A stretch of DNA of 10,537 nucleotides from assembly GCA_964457685.1 (NCBI GenBank), contig CAYWFS010000051.1, positions 1 through 10,537 on the forward strand, given 5' to 3'. Positions 1-5,204 of this stretch are shown in pieces; the stretch's first letter is position 1; each line of letters starts with the position of its first letter. Origin of the DNA: UMGS1696 sp964457685. Its GTDB lineage: Bacteria > Bacillota > Clostridia > Oscillospirales > CAG-272. Both the position numbers and the translations under genes were made by a program. The notes under the pieces were generated by a model that was not told the DNA's origin, did not search any database, and saw nothing but the letters and a program-made list of their open reading frames with translations.

Positions 1-21
1 GCAGTGGCTGAAAAAGAATGA
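1..21 (+). CDS. rplV: Ribosomal protein L22 (uL22), C-terminal end only
   Basis: Only the last six codons (A-V-A-E-K-E) and a TGA stop at 19-21 are in the window. The residues alone do not identify the protein. The call rests on position: in the S10 operon, rpsC directly follows rplV. L22 lines the peptide exit tunnel of the 50S subunit. The rpsC ribosome binding site begins right at the stop codon (AGGAGG, 21-26). Confidence 0.6.
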   Translation, partial: AVAEKE

Positions 22-36
22 GGAGGCAGTCGATAA

Positions 37-852
37 ATGGGACAGAAAGTTAATCCGCACGGTCTTCGTGTCGGCGTAATCAAAAACTGGGATTCCAGAT
101 GGTATGCTCCTGATGAAAAGTTCGGCGACATCCTCGTTCAGGATTATAAAATCAGAGAATACCTCAAGAAGACTCTCCTGCTCGCAGGCGTTCCGAAGAT
201 CGAAATCGAACGTGACAATACCGGTAAGATCACAGTATACATTCACTGTGCAAAGCCCGGTATGGTAATCGGCAGAGCAGGTGCTGAAATTGAAAATCTT
301 AAGGCTGCTGTTGCTAAGATAGCAGGTCAGCCCGTAAACATCAACGTAATCGAAGTAAAGCCCGTAGACCTTTGTGCACAGCTCGTTGCGGAAAACATCG
401 CTTCTCAGCTCGAGAGACGTGTTTCCTTCAGACGTGCAATGAAGCAGTCTATCAGCCGTACAATGAGACTCGGTGCTAAGGGTATCAAGGTTACAGTATC
501 CGGTCGTCTCGGCGGTGCTGAAATCGCTCGTTCCGAACACTACCATGAAGGTACTATTCCGCTTCAGACAATCCGTGCCGATATCGACTACGGTTTCTGG
601 GAGGCTAATACCACATACGGTAAGATCGGTGTAAAGGTTTGGATCTATAAGGGTGAGGTTCTCTCCGAAGTAGCTCGCACAAGAACAGGTGCAGACGAAA
701 AGAAGCAGAGAGACAACAGACGTGACAACCGCGGTCAGAGAAGAGATCGCAGAGACGGTGGTCGTGAAGGCAGACCTTATCAGAGAAGAGACGGTCAGCA
801 GAACAGAGCACCCAGAGCACCCAGAAAGACAGAAGAAGGAGGAGCTAACTAA
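37..852 (+). CDS. rpsC: 30S ribosomal protein S3 (uS3) with long Arg/Asp-rich C-terminal tail
   Basis: S3 sits in the head of the 30S subunit at the mRNA entry channel and helps unwind incoming mRNA. The protein opens with MGQKVNPHGLRVGVI, the typical S3 N-terminus. A type II KH domain follows, with its GxxG loop (G-R-A-G, residues 79-82). The S3 C-terminal domain covers about 120-207, including the conserved SGRLGGAEIAR stretch (155-165) and the final W-I-Y-K-G-E. The length is 271 aa; many Firmicutes S3 proteins are near 220 aa. The excess is a low-complexity tail (about 218-271) of R, D, Q and G. The ATG follows AGGAGG (21-26) at good spacing. The stop overlaps the rplP start by one base (TAATG), which implies translational coupling. 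Identity is certain; only the role of the tail is open. Confidence 0.98.
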   Translation: MGQKVNPHGLRVGVIKNWDSRWYAPDEKFGDILVQDYKIREYLKKTLLLAGVPKIEIERDNTGKITVYIHCAKPGMVIGRAGAEIENLKAAVAKIAGQPVNINVIEVKPVDLCAQLVAENIASQLERRVSFRRAMKQSISRTMRLGAKGIKVTVSGRLGGAEIARSEHYHEGTIPLQTIRADIDYGFWEANTTYGKIGVKVWIYKGEVLSEVARTRTGADEKKQRDNRRDNRGQRRDRRDGGREGRPYQRRDGQQNRAPRAPRKTEEGGAN

Positions 853-1286
853 TGTTACAGCCGAACGGTAAAATCAAATACAGACGCGTTCAGAGAGGCC
901 GTATGAAGGGTAAAGCTTCTCGCGGTAATAAGATCACAAACGGTGAATACGGTCTCGTAGCTCTCGAACCGGCTTGGATCACTTCCAACCAGATCGAAGC
1001 AGCCCGTATCGCTATGACTCGTTATACAAAGCGTGGCGGTCAGGTATGGATTAAGATATTCCCCGATAAGCCGATCACAGAAAAGCCTGCTGAAACTCGA
1101 ATGGGTTCCGGTAAGGGTTCACCTGAATACTGGGTAGCAGTCGTAAAGCCGGGCAGAGTTATGTTCGAGATGAACGGCGTATCCGAAGAAATCGCAAGAG
1201 AAGCTATGCGTCTCGCTATGCATAAGCTCCCGATAAAGTGCCGTTTCGCAACAAAGGCACAGCTCGAAGAAGAAGTGGAGGGTTAA
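852..1286 (+). CDS. rplP: 50S ribosomal protein L16 (uL16)
   Basis: L16 is a late-assembling 50S protein near the A-site tRNA elbow and the 5S rRNA region; it contacts 23S rRNA and is needed for peptidyl transferase function. The sequence has the family landmarks in order: a basic N-terminus (K-Y-R-R-V-Q-R-G-R-M-K-G), the block around R-I-A-M-T-R-Y (residues 52-58), the glycine-rich M-G-S-G-K-G-S-P-E-Y-W-V-A motif (residues 82-94), and the segment with E-E-I-A-R-E-A-M-R-L-A. Its 144 aa is the usual full length. The ATG overlaps the rpsC stop by one base. The end of rpsC supplies the ribosome binding site (GAAGGAGGAG, 835-844). The next gene, rpmC, starts three bases after the stop. Confidence 0.98.
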   Translation: MLQPNGKIKYRRVQRGRMKGKASRGNKITNGEYGLVALEPAWITSNQIEAARIAMTRYTKRGGQVWIKIFPDKPITEKPAETRMGSGKGSPEYWVAVVKPGRVMFEMNGVSEEIAREAMRLAMHKLPIKCRFATKAQLEEEVEG

Positions 1287-1289
1287 GCT

Positions 1290-1481
1290 GTGAAAGCAAC
1301 AGAACTCAGAACAAAAACAAGCGCAGAGCTGGAACAGATGCTGAAGGATCTCAAGGGAGAACTTTTCACACTTCGCTTCCAGAACGCTATCAACCAGCTT
1401 GACAATCCCCATAAGATTTCCGACACAAAGAAAGAAATCGCTCGTGTGATGACTATCATCGCAGAGAAGAAAAACGCATAA
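1290..1481 (+). CDS. rpmC: 50S ribosomal protein L29 (uL29)
   Basis: L29 is a small helical-hairpin protein at the exit of the 50S tunnel, next to L23, where nascent-chain factors dock. The 63 aa product has the L29 pattern: an acidic/helical N-terminal half starting MKATELR, the signature L-F-T-L-R-F-Q (residues 26-32), then I-A-R-V-M-T-I-I near the end. Size and operon position (between L16 and S17) match the family. The start is GTG, behind a GGAGGG-type site (1277-1282) inside the end of rplP, with only three bases between rplP stop and rpmC start. No better ATG exists upstream in frame. Confidence 0.97.
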   Translation: MKATELRTKTSAELEQMLKDLKGELFTLRFQNAINQLDNPHKISDTKKEIARVMTIIAEKKNA

Positions 1482-1495
1482 GGGGGTAAAATAAA

Positions 1496-1737
1496 ATGGC
1501 AGATCGTGCTCTCAGAAAAACAAGAGTAGGTAAGGTAGTTAGCGACAAAATGGACAAGACCATCGTAGTTGCTATCGCAGACCACGTAAAGCACCCCGTA
1601 TACGGCAAGATCATCAAGAGAACAGCTAAGCTTCACGCTCATGATGAAAACAACGAATGCGGTATCGGCGATACAGTAGAAGTTATGGAAACAAGACCTC
1701 TCTCCAAGACAAAGAGATGGAGACTTGTTCGCATAAT
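1496..1737 (+). CDS. rpsQ: 30S ribosomal protein S17 (uS17), 3' end lost in assembly gap
   Basis: S17 is a primary 16S rRNA binding protein of the 30S body with an OB fold. Eighty codons are readable. They contain the family motifs R-K-T-R-V-G-K-V-V-S (residues 7-16), M-D-K-T-I-V-V-A (18-25), H-P-V-Y-G-K-I-I-K-R-T (32-42), G-D-T-V-E-V-M-E-T-R-P-L-S-K-T-K-R-W-R-L-V (56-76). S17 is normally about 84-87 aa, so only a few C-terminal codons and the stop should lie in the N run that starts at 1738. Continuing the frame across the 100 N gives no S17-like residues, so the gap length is not to be trusted. The ATG follows AGGGGGT (1481-1487), which overlaps the rpmC stop. Confidence 0.96.
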
Positions 1738-1837
1738 NNNNNNNNNNNNNNNNNNNNNNNNNNNNNNNNNNNNNNNNNNNNNNNNNNNNNNNNNNNNNNN
1801 NNNNNNNNNNNNNNNNNNNNNNNNNNNNNNNNNNNNN
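1738..1837. other. Assembly gap of exactly 100 N
   Basis: The run is exactly 100 N, the conventional placeholder for a scaffold gap of unknown size. It should hide the last few codons and stop of rpsQ plus the beginning of an unusually long rpsQ-rplN spacer. The stretch from the end of readable rpsQ to rplN (1738-2047) therefore has no visible gene. Its readable part is AT-rich at 1838-1873 and then strongly structured (see 1878-2021). Confidence 0.95.
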
Positions 1838-1877
1838 ATTAAATTTTCGCAAAAAAATAAAGTTAAAACATTTGAGG

Positions 1878-2021
1878 GTGCGGCGTGACGGTGATTCGGC
1901 GTAGTATTATGCGTCACCGTGACCGCTTAGGATACCTCACAGTGGTATCGGTCGCACAGCCGGATGCGGCTCCTCGAATTGACGTGCCGTAAGGACATCA
2001 TAGGGTGTTCCGGAACACGTT
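1878..2021 (+). promoter_or_regulatory. Candidate structured RNA in the rpsQ-rplN spacer
   Basis: Hand pairing gives a compact fold. P1 pairs 1878-1884 with 1951-1957 (7 bp, one GU) and closes a three-way junction. One arm pairs 1888-1894 with 1914-1920 (7 bp), then 1899-1903 with 1908-1912 (5 bp, one GU, 4-nt loop). The other arm is GATACC/GGTATC (1931-1936 with 1944-1949). Next is AGCCG/CGGCT (1958-1962 with 1967-1971). A long hairpin then pairs 1981-1989 with 2011-2021 (two-base AA bulge) and continues as 1993-1999 with 2004-2010 around a 4-nt loop. GCGG/CCGC (1880-1883 with 1923-1926) is an alternative to P1. The hairpins end about 13 nt before the rplN Shine-Dalgarno. I do not recognise it as a known RNA family. 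Pairings are seen in sequence; function is inferred (cis control of rplN or mRNA processing). Confidence 0.4.
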
Positions 2022-2047
2022 CAAAATAAATTCAGGAGGAATCTAAA

Positions 2048-2416
2048 GTGATTCAACAGCAATCATTAATGAAGGTTGCCGACAACACAGGTGCAAAAGA
2101 GCTTATGTGCATCAGAGTTCTCGGCGGCACAGGCAGACGTTACGCTAACATCGGCGACGTTGTAGTTTGTGCAGTTAAAAAGGCAAGCCCCGGCGGCGTT
2201 GTTAAGAAGGGCGACGTTGTTAAGGCTGTAATCGTAAGAAGCAGAAAGGGTCTCCGCAGAAACGACGGCTCTTACATTAAGTTCGACGAAAACGCTGCGG
2301 TTATCGTTGCAGAAGACAAGAACCCCAAGGGAACACGTATCTTTGGCCCTGTAGCTCGTGAGCTCAGAGAACATGAATTTACAAAGATCCTCTCCCTTGC
2401 ACCGGAAGTTCTTTAA
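2048..2416 (+). CDS. rplN: 50S ribosomal protein L14 (uL14)
   Basis: L14 binds 23S rRNA at the subunit interface, forms part of bridges B5/B8 with the 30S subunit, and is the docking site of the silencing factor RsfS. The 122 aa product is full length. It shows M-I-Q-Q-Q-S at the start, V-A-D-N-T-G-A-K (residues 10-17), V-L-G-G-T-G-R-R (24-31), the K-K-G-D-V-V-K-A-V-I-V-R block (53-64), and G-P-V-A-R-E-L-R near the end (100-107). The start is GTG behind AGGAGGA (2034-2040) with about 7 nt spacing; the residues after GTG match the family's first residues exactly, so this start is secure. It follows the unusual structured spacer 1838-2047. The stop overlaps a spurious upstream ATG of rplX. Confidence 0.98.
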   Translation: MIQQQSLMKVADNTGAKELMCIRVLGGTGRRYANIGDVVVCAVKKASPGGVVKKGDVVKAVIVRSRKGLRRNDGSYIKFDENAAVIVAEDKNPKGTRIFGPVARELREHEFTKILSLAPEVL

Positions 2417-2417
2417 T

Positions 2418-2423
2418 GGAGGG
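2418..2423 (+). promoter_or_regulatory. Shine-Dalgarno site that decides the rplX start
   Basis: GGAGGG lies 7 nt before the ATG at 2431. Another in-frame ATG at 2416 overlaps the rplN stop (TAATG) but lies before this site and has no clear site of its own. The 2431 start also yields the normal L24 N-terminus (M-R-K-K-L-H-V). Confidence 0.8.
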
Positions 2424-2430
2424 ACGTAAA

Positions 2431-2748
2431 ATGAGAAAAAAGCTTCATGTAAAGACTGGTGACCAGGTTATCGTAATCTCCGGTAATTCCAAGGGAACTA
2501 TCGGTAAGGTCGTAGAAGTATCCCCCAAAGAAGGCAAAGTAATCGTTGAAGGTGCGAACATCGTAAAGAAGCACGTTAAGGCAAGAACTCCTCAGGAACA
2601 GGGCGGAATCGTAGAAGCTCCCGCTGCTATGTACTCCTGCAAGGTTCAGCTTTACTGCGACAAATGCAAGAAGCCCACAAGAGCCGCTCACAAGATCGAC
2701 GGCGACAAGAAAACTCGCGTTTGCACAAAGTGCGGCGCAGAGCTTTAA
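2431..2748 (+). CDS. rplX: 50S ribosomal protein L24 (uL24), form with two CxxC pairs
   Basis: L24 is an assembly-initiator protein of the 50S subunit that binds the 5' domain of 23S rRNA; its loop later sits near the tunnel exit. With the ATG at 2431 it is 105 aa. A KOW motif lies at about residues 8-36 (K-T-G-D-Q-V-I-V-I-S-G-N-S-K-G). The C-terminal half has Cys76-x2-Cys79 and Cys98-x2-Cys101, so it probably binds zinc. B. subtilis-type L24 lacks these cysteines, while many clostridial L24 proteins have them. A second in-frame ATG at 2416 overlaps the rplN stop but is less likely (see 2418-2423). The stop is 15 nt before rplE. Confidence 0.97.
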   Translation: MRKKLHVKTGDQVIVISGNSKGTIGKVVEVSPKEGKVIVEGANIVKKHVKARTPQEQGGIVEAPAAMYSCKVQLYCDKCKKPTRAAHKIDGDKKTRVCTKCGAEL

Positions 2749-2763
2749 TCCCGGAGGTAGACG

Positions 2764-3306
2764 ATGGCTGCAAGACTTAAAGAAGTATACACAAACGAAA
2801 TCGCTCCCGCTCTCATGAAGAAATTCGAGTATAAGAGCGTGATGCAGATCCCTAAGTTCGATAAGATCGTTATCAATGTTGGTGCAGGCGACGCTAAGGA
2901 AAACTCCAAGGTTATCGACTCCATCATCACCGACCTCACTGCTATCACCGGTCAGAAGGCAGTTCCTACATTCGCAAAGAAGTCCGTTGCTAACTTCAAG
3001 CTCCGTGAGGGCATGAAGATCGGTGCAAAGGTTACACTTCGCGGCGATAAGATGTATGAATTCATGGATAGACTCTTCAACTTCGCACTCCCCAGAGTTC
3101 GTGACTTTAAGGGTATCAATCCCGATGCATTCGACGGCAGAGGTAACTATGCTCTCGGTCTTAAGGAACAGCTTATATTCCCCGAAATCGAGTACGATAA
3201 GGTAGATAAGATCCGTGGTATGGACATTTGCTTCGTAACCACAGCTAATACCGACGCAGAAGCTAAGGAGCTCCTCACACTTATGGGTGCTCCGTTCGCA
3301 AAGTAA
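2764..3306 (+). CDS. rplE: 50S ribosomal protein L5 (uL5)
   Basis: L5 binds 5S rRNA with L18 and L25/CTC-type proteins and reaches the 30S head and P-site tRNA. The 180 aa protein is of normal length. Recognisable blocks are K-I-V-I-N-V-G-A-G-D-A (residues 35-45), the L-T-A-I-T-G-Q-K-A-V segment with A-K-K-S-V-A-N-F-K-L-R-E-G (57-83), P-R-V-R-D-F-K-G-I (113-121), the N-Y-A-L-G-L-K-E-Q segment (130-138), and the C-terminal G-M-D-I-C-F-V-T-T-A (150-159). The ATG follows GGAGG (2753-2757). It lies in the standard L24-L5-S14 order. In E. coli the S8 repressor binds spc mRNA near the L5 start; no large spacer or obvious hairpin is seen here at that point. Confidence 0.98.
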   Translation: MAARLKEVYTNEIAPALMKKFEYKSVMQIPKFDKIVINVGAGDAKENSKVIDSIITDLTAITGQKAVPTFAKKSVANFKLREGMKIGAKVTLRGDKMYEFMDRLFNFALPRVRDFKGINPDAFDGRGNYALGLKEQLIFPEIEYDKVDKIRGMDICFVTTANTDAEAKELLTLMGAPFAK

Positions 3307-3325
3307 GATATAAGGGAGAATAATA

Positions 3326-3511
3326 ATGGCTAAGAAATCAATGATTTTAAAACAGCAGAAGGCGCAGAAGTTCTCCACAAGAGAATATAACCGCTGCAAG
3401 ATCTGTGGTAGACCCCATGCCTATCTCCGTAAGTACGGTATCTGCCGTATCTGCTTCCGTGAACTCGCTTACAAAGGCCAGATTCCCGGCGTAAAGAAGG
3501 CATCCTGGTAA
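3326..3511 (+). CDS. rpsN: 30S ribosomal protein S14, zinc-binding type (uS14)
   Basis: S14 is a late-assembly protein of the 30S head. This is the short, zinc-containing form: 61 aa with Cys24-x2-Cys27 and Cys40-x2-Cys43, in the order C-K-I-C ... C-R-I-C. The end (G-Q-I-P-G-V-K-K-A-S-W) is the usual C-terminus of the short form. The zinc form is standard in the spc operon of Firmicutes, while a zinc-free paralogue used under zinc limitation is often encoded elsewhere; this window cannot show whether one exists. The ATG follows AGGGAGA (3313-3319). The spacer after the stop is unusually long (225 nt to rpsH). Confidence 0.98.
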   Translation: MAKKSMILKQQKAQKFSTREYNRCKICGRPHAYLRKYGICRICFRELAYKGQIPGVKKASW

Positions 3512-3736
3512 TTTTTCCGATAAGGATATTTTACCGAAAACCCCAAAATTGTACCGGACTCATGAGTAAACACTATTTGTTAAAATGCTCGTGAGTGGTA
3601 ATATAGTCAATACCGACAGGAACTCGGAAAAACCCGTTGTTTACCATCGGTAGCAGCCGTACAAAGCTGCTTGAATAAAACAGAACTGTACGGCAGCAAG
3701 AGAAAATTTTACTTGCATGACAGGAGGAATTTAATT
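3512..3736 (+). promoter_or_regulatory. Long structured spacer between rpsN and rpsH
   Basis: There is no convincing ORF. Several inverted repeats pair by hand. A large hairpin has TACC/GGTA (3552-3555 with 3597-3600), then 3558-3568 with 3586-3596 (11 bp with two GU pairs), then AACA/TGTT (3569-3572 with 3578-3581). TACCGA/TCGGTA pairs 3611-3616 with 3647-3652. An 8 bp stem pairs 3656-3663 with 3687-3694. GCAAG/CTTGC pairs 3696-3700 with 3712-3716. TTTTTCCGA right after the rpsN stop (3512-3520) is a perfect 9-nt complement of 3624-3632 and would enclose the large hairpin. GCTGC (3666-3670) can pair with GCAGC at 3653-3657 or at 3693-3697, which would break the 8 bp stem, so exclusive folds are possible. 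The last stem ends about 6 nt before the rpsH Shine-Dalgarno (AGGAGGA, 3722-3728). Confidence 0.4.
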
Positions 3737-4135
3737 ATGCAGATTTCAGACGTTATCGCTGATATGCTCACACGAATCAGAAATGCGAATAACGCAAAGC
3801 ACGAGACTGTTGATATCCCCGCTTCCAACATGAAGAAGGCAATTGCCGATATTCTTCTCGCAGAGGGTTATATCAAGAGCGTGCAGGTTATTGAAGACGG
3901 CAAGCAGGGTGTTATCAGAATCACTCTTAAGTACGGTCCTCAGAAGGCTAAGGTTATCCACGGTCTCCGTAGAGTTTCCAAGCCCGGTCTCCGTATTTAC
4001 TCCGGCTGTGAAGATATGCCTAAGGTAATGAACGGTCTCGGTATCGCTCTTGTATCTACATCCAAGGGCATCATGACCGATAAGAAGGCAAGACGTGAAA
4101 ATGTCGGCGGCGAGATTCTCGCATTCGTCTGGTAA
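3737..4135 (+). CDS. rpsH: 30S ribosomal protein S8 (uS8)
   Basis: S8 binds helix 21 region of 16S rRNA in the 30S body; in E. coli it also represses the spc operon by binding its mRNA. The start is the ATG at 3737 behind AGGAGGA (3722-3728). An upstream in-frame TTG would add 22 residues with no family similarity. From this start the protein is 132 aa, the normal Firmicutes length. Motifs are D-M-L-T-R-I-R-N-A-N (residues 9-18), the central block K-K-A-I-A-D-I-L (33-40), L-R-R-V-S-K-P-G-L-R (77-86), L-G-I-A-L-V-S-T-S-K-G-I-M-T-D (98-112), and the C-terminal G-G-E-I-L-A-F-V-W. That this S8 also acts as a regulator is possible given the structured 225-nt spacer before it, but unproven. Confidence 0.98.
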   Translation: MQISDVIADMLTRIRNANNAKHETVDIPASNMKKAIADILLAEGYIKSVQVIEDGKQGVIRITLKYGPQKAKVIHGLRRVSKPGLRIYSGCEDMPKVMNGLGIALVSTSKGIMTDKKARRENVGGEILAFVW

Positions 4136-4152
4136 GGGAATAGGAGGTTACA

Positions 4153-4692
4153 ATGTCAAGAATTGGTAGAGCTCCGATCACGGTTCCCGCAGGCGTTACC
4201 GTAACAGTAGGAGAAAATAATCTTATAACAGTAAAGGGTGCAAAGGGTACCCTCACATACGCAGCTAACCCGAATATGACAGTAGTTGTAGACGGTGCTG
4301 TTGTTACCGTTTCCCGTCCCAATGACGAAGCTGAAAATCGTGCACTCCATGGCCTTACACGTACACTTATCAATAACATGATAATCGGTGTATCCCAGGG
4401 TTACGAAAAGAAGCTCGAGATCGTTGGTGTAGGTTACAGAGCAGCTAAGGAAGGCAAGAAGCTTACCCTTAACCTCGGTCACTCTCACCCCATCTACTTC
4501 GAAGAAACAGATCTCGTTAAGTTTGAAGTACCGGACGCAAACACAATTATCGTAAAGTCTTACGACAAGCAGGTTTGCGGTCAGGTAGCAGCGGAAATCC
4601 GCTCCAAGAGACCGCCTGAACCGTACCACGGTAAGGGTGTTAAGTACACCGGAGAGCATATCCGCCGTAAAGCCGGAAAGACCGGTAAATAA
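4153..4692 (+). CDS. rplF: 50S ribosomal protein L6 (uL6)
   Basis: L6 lies at the base of the L7/L12 stalk near the sarcin-ricin loop, where translation factors act. The 179 aa length is standard. The N-terminus S-R-I-G-R-A-P-I-T-V-P-A-G-V, the duplicated L6 folds joined near residue 75-85, the V-G-V-G-Y-R-A block (91-97), and the highly conserved C-terminal K-R-P-P-E-P-Y-H-G-K-G-V-K-Y (151-164) identify it. The ATG follows AGGAGG (4142-4147). The S8 stop is 17 nt upstream and the L18 start 18 nt downstream, so this trio is tightly packed, in contrast with the long spacers on either side. Confidence 0.98.
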   Translation: MSRIGRAPITVPAGVTVTVGENNLITVKGAKGTLTYAANPNMTVVVDGAVVTVSRPNDEAENRALHGLTRTLINNMIIGVSQGYEKKLEIVGVGYRAAKEGKKLTLNLGHSHPIYFEETDLVKFEVPDANTIIVKSYDKQVCGQVAAEIRSKRPPEPYHGKGVKYTGEHIRRKAGKTGK

Positions 4693-4710
4693 AGAAAGGA
4701 GACGTAGAAA

Positions 4711-5070
4711 ATGGTTTCAAAAAAGGATAAAAATGCTCAGCGTCTTAAGAGACATAAGAGAGTTCGTAGCAAAATTTCCGGAACAACCGAACGTCCCCGT
4801 CTGGCTGTTTACCGTTCCAACGCACACATCTACGCTCAGATTATCGATGATATCAAGGGCGTAACACTCTTCTCCGCTTCTACCGTAGAAAAGGATTTCG
4901 AAGGTATCGGCTCCAATAAGGAAGCTGCAAAGCAGGTTGGTAAGAGAATAGCTGAAAAGGCTCTCGCAGGCGGCATTACAGAAGTTGTATTCGACCGCGG
5001 CGGTTATATCTATCACGGACGTGTATCGGAGCTTGCTGCAGGTGCAAGAGAAGGCGGACTTAAGTTCTAA
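4711..5070 (+). CDS. rplR: 50S ribosomal protein L18 (uL18)
   Basis: L18 binds 5S rRNA and helps place it on the 50S central protuberance with L5. The 119 aa product has the basic N-terminus with R-H-K-R-V-R-S-K-I-S-G-T (residues 14-25), R-P-R-L-A-V-Y-R-S-N (28-37), I-Y-A-Q-I-I-D-D (40-47), the acidic-helix block with A-A-K-Q-V-G-K-R-I-A-E-K-A (73-85), and the family ending F-D-R-G-G-Y-I-Y-H-G-R-V ... L-A-A-G-A-R-E-G-G-L-K-F. Full length. The start ATG follows AAAGGAG (4695-4701). A 134-nt structured spacer separates the stop from rpsE. Confidence 0.98.
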   Translation: MVSKKDKNAQRLKRHKRVRSKISGTTERPRLAVYRSNAHIYAQIIDDIKGVTLFSASTVEKDFEGIGSNKEAAKQVGKRIAEKALAGGITEVVFDRGGYIYHGRVSELAAGAREGGLKF

Positions 5071-5204
5071 GTTTCCGACTAATCTTCCATTAAGCAATGA
5101 GAAGACCGGTTTATACACTGTTTAATTAAAACATTAAACATCATATCTGTCGAAAAAGGCGGCAGTAGTCGCATATTGATTTGCGGCTAAAGAAAGGATT
5201 AATA
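5071..5204 (+). promoter_or_regulatory. Structured spacer between rplR and rpsE with four consecutive hairpins
   Basis: Four hairpins pair by hand, one after another. First, TCTTCCATT (5083-5091) pairs with 5096-5105, with one bulged A and loop AAGC. Second, TGTTTAAT/ATTAAACA (5119-5126 with 5133-5140) is a perfect 8 bp stem. Third, CTGTCG/CGGCAG (5147-5152 with 5160-5165) has one GU. Fourth, TAGTCGCA/TGCGGCTA (5166-5173 with 5182-5189) is 8 bp with one GU and directly abuts the third. The fourth ends one base before the rpsE Shine-Dalgarno (AGAAAGGA, 5191-5198). None is followed by a T-run, so none looks like an intrinsic terminator. I see no promoter or ORF. Function unknown: translational control of rpsE or an RNase processing zone are both possible. 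Confidence 0.4.

Noticed and set aside
1838..1888. Continuation of the rpsQ frame after the N run
   Set aside because: The residues are not S17-like and the family should end within a few codons of the gap. The frame match depends on the arbitrary 100-N length.
1979..2007. TTGACG in the rpsQ-rplN spacer as a -35 element
   Set aside because: No -10-like hexamer lies 16-18 nt downstream (GC-rich AGGGTG region).
2413..3399. Long minus-strand open frame opposite rplX, rplE and rpsN
   Set aside because: Same reasoning: overlaps conserved genes on the other strand and shows no family features.
3577..3604. Possible promoter TTGTTA - 16 nt - TAATAT in the rpsN-rpsH spacer
   Set aside because: Both hexamers match only four of six consensus positions with short spacing, and they lie inside a long stable hairpin. 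Chance is more likely.
3671..3736. Upstream TTG start for rpsH
   Set aside because: It adds 22 residues with no S8 similarity, and AGGAGGA (3722-3728) points to the ATG at 3737.
5119..5140. Perfect 8 bp hairpin after rplR as a terminator
   Set aside because: The stem is AT-rich and is followed by TCATATC, not a T-run.
5181..5204. Upstream TTG start for rpsE
   Set aside because: It lies inside the last spacer hairpin and before the Shine-Dalgarno at 5191-5198; the ATG at 5205 gives the normal S5 N-terminus.
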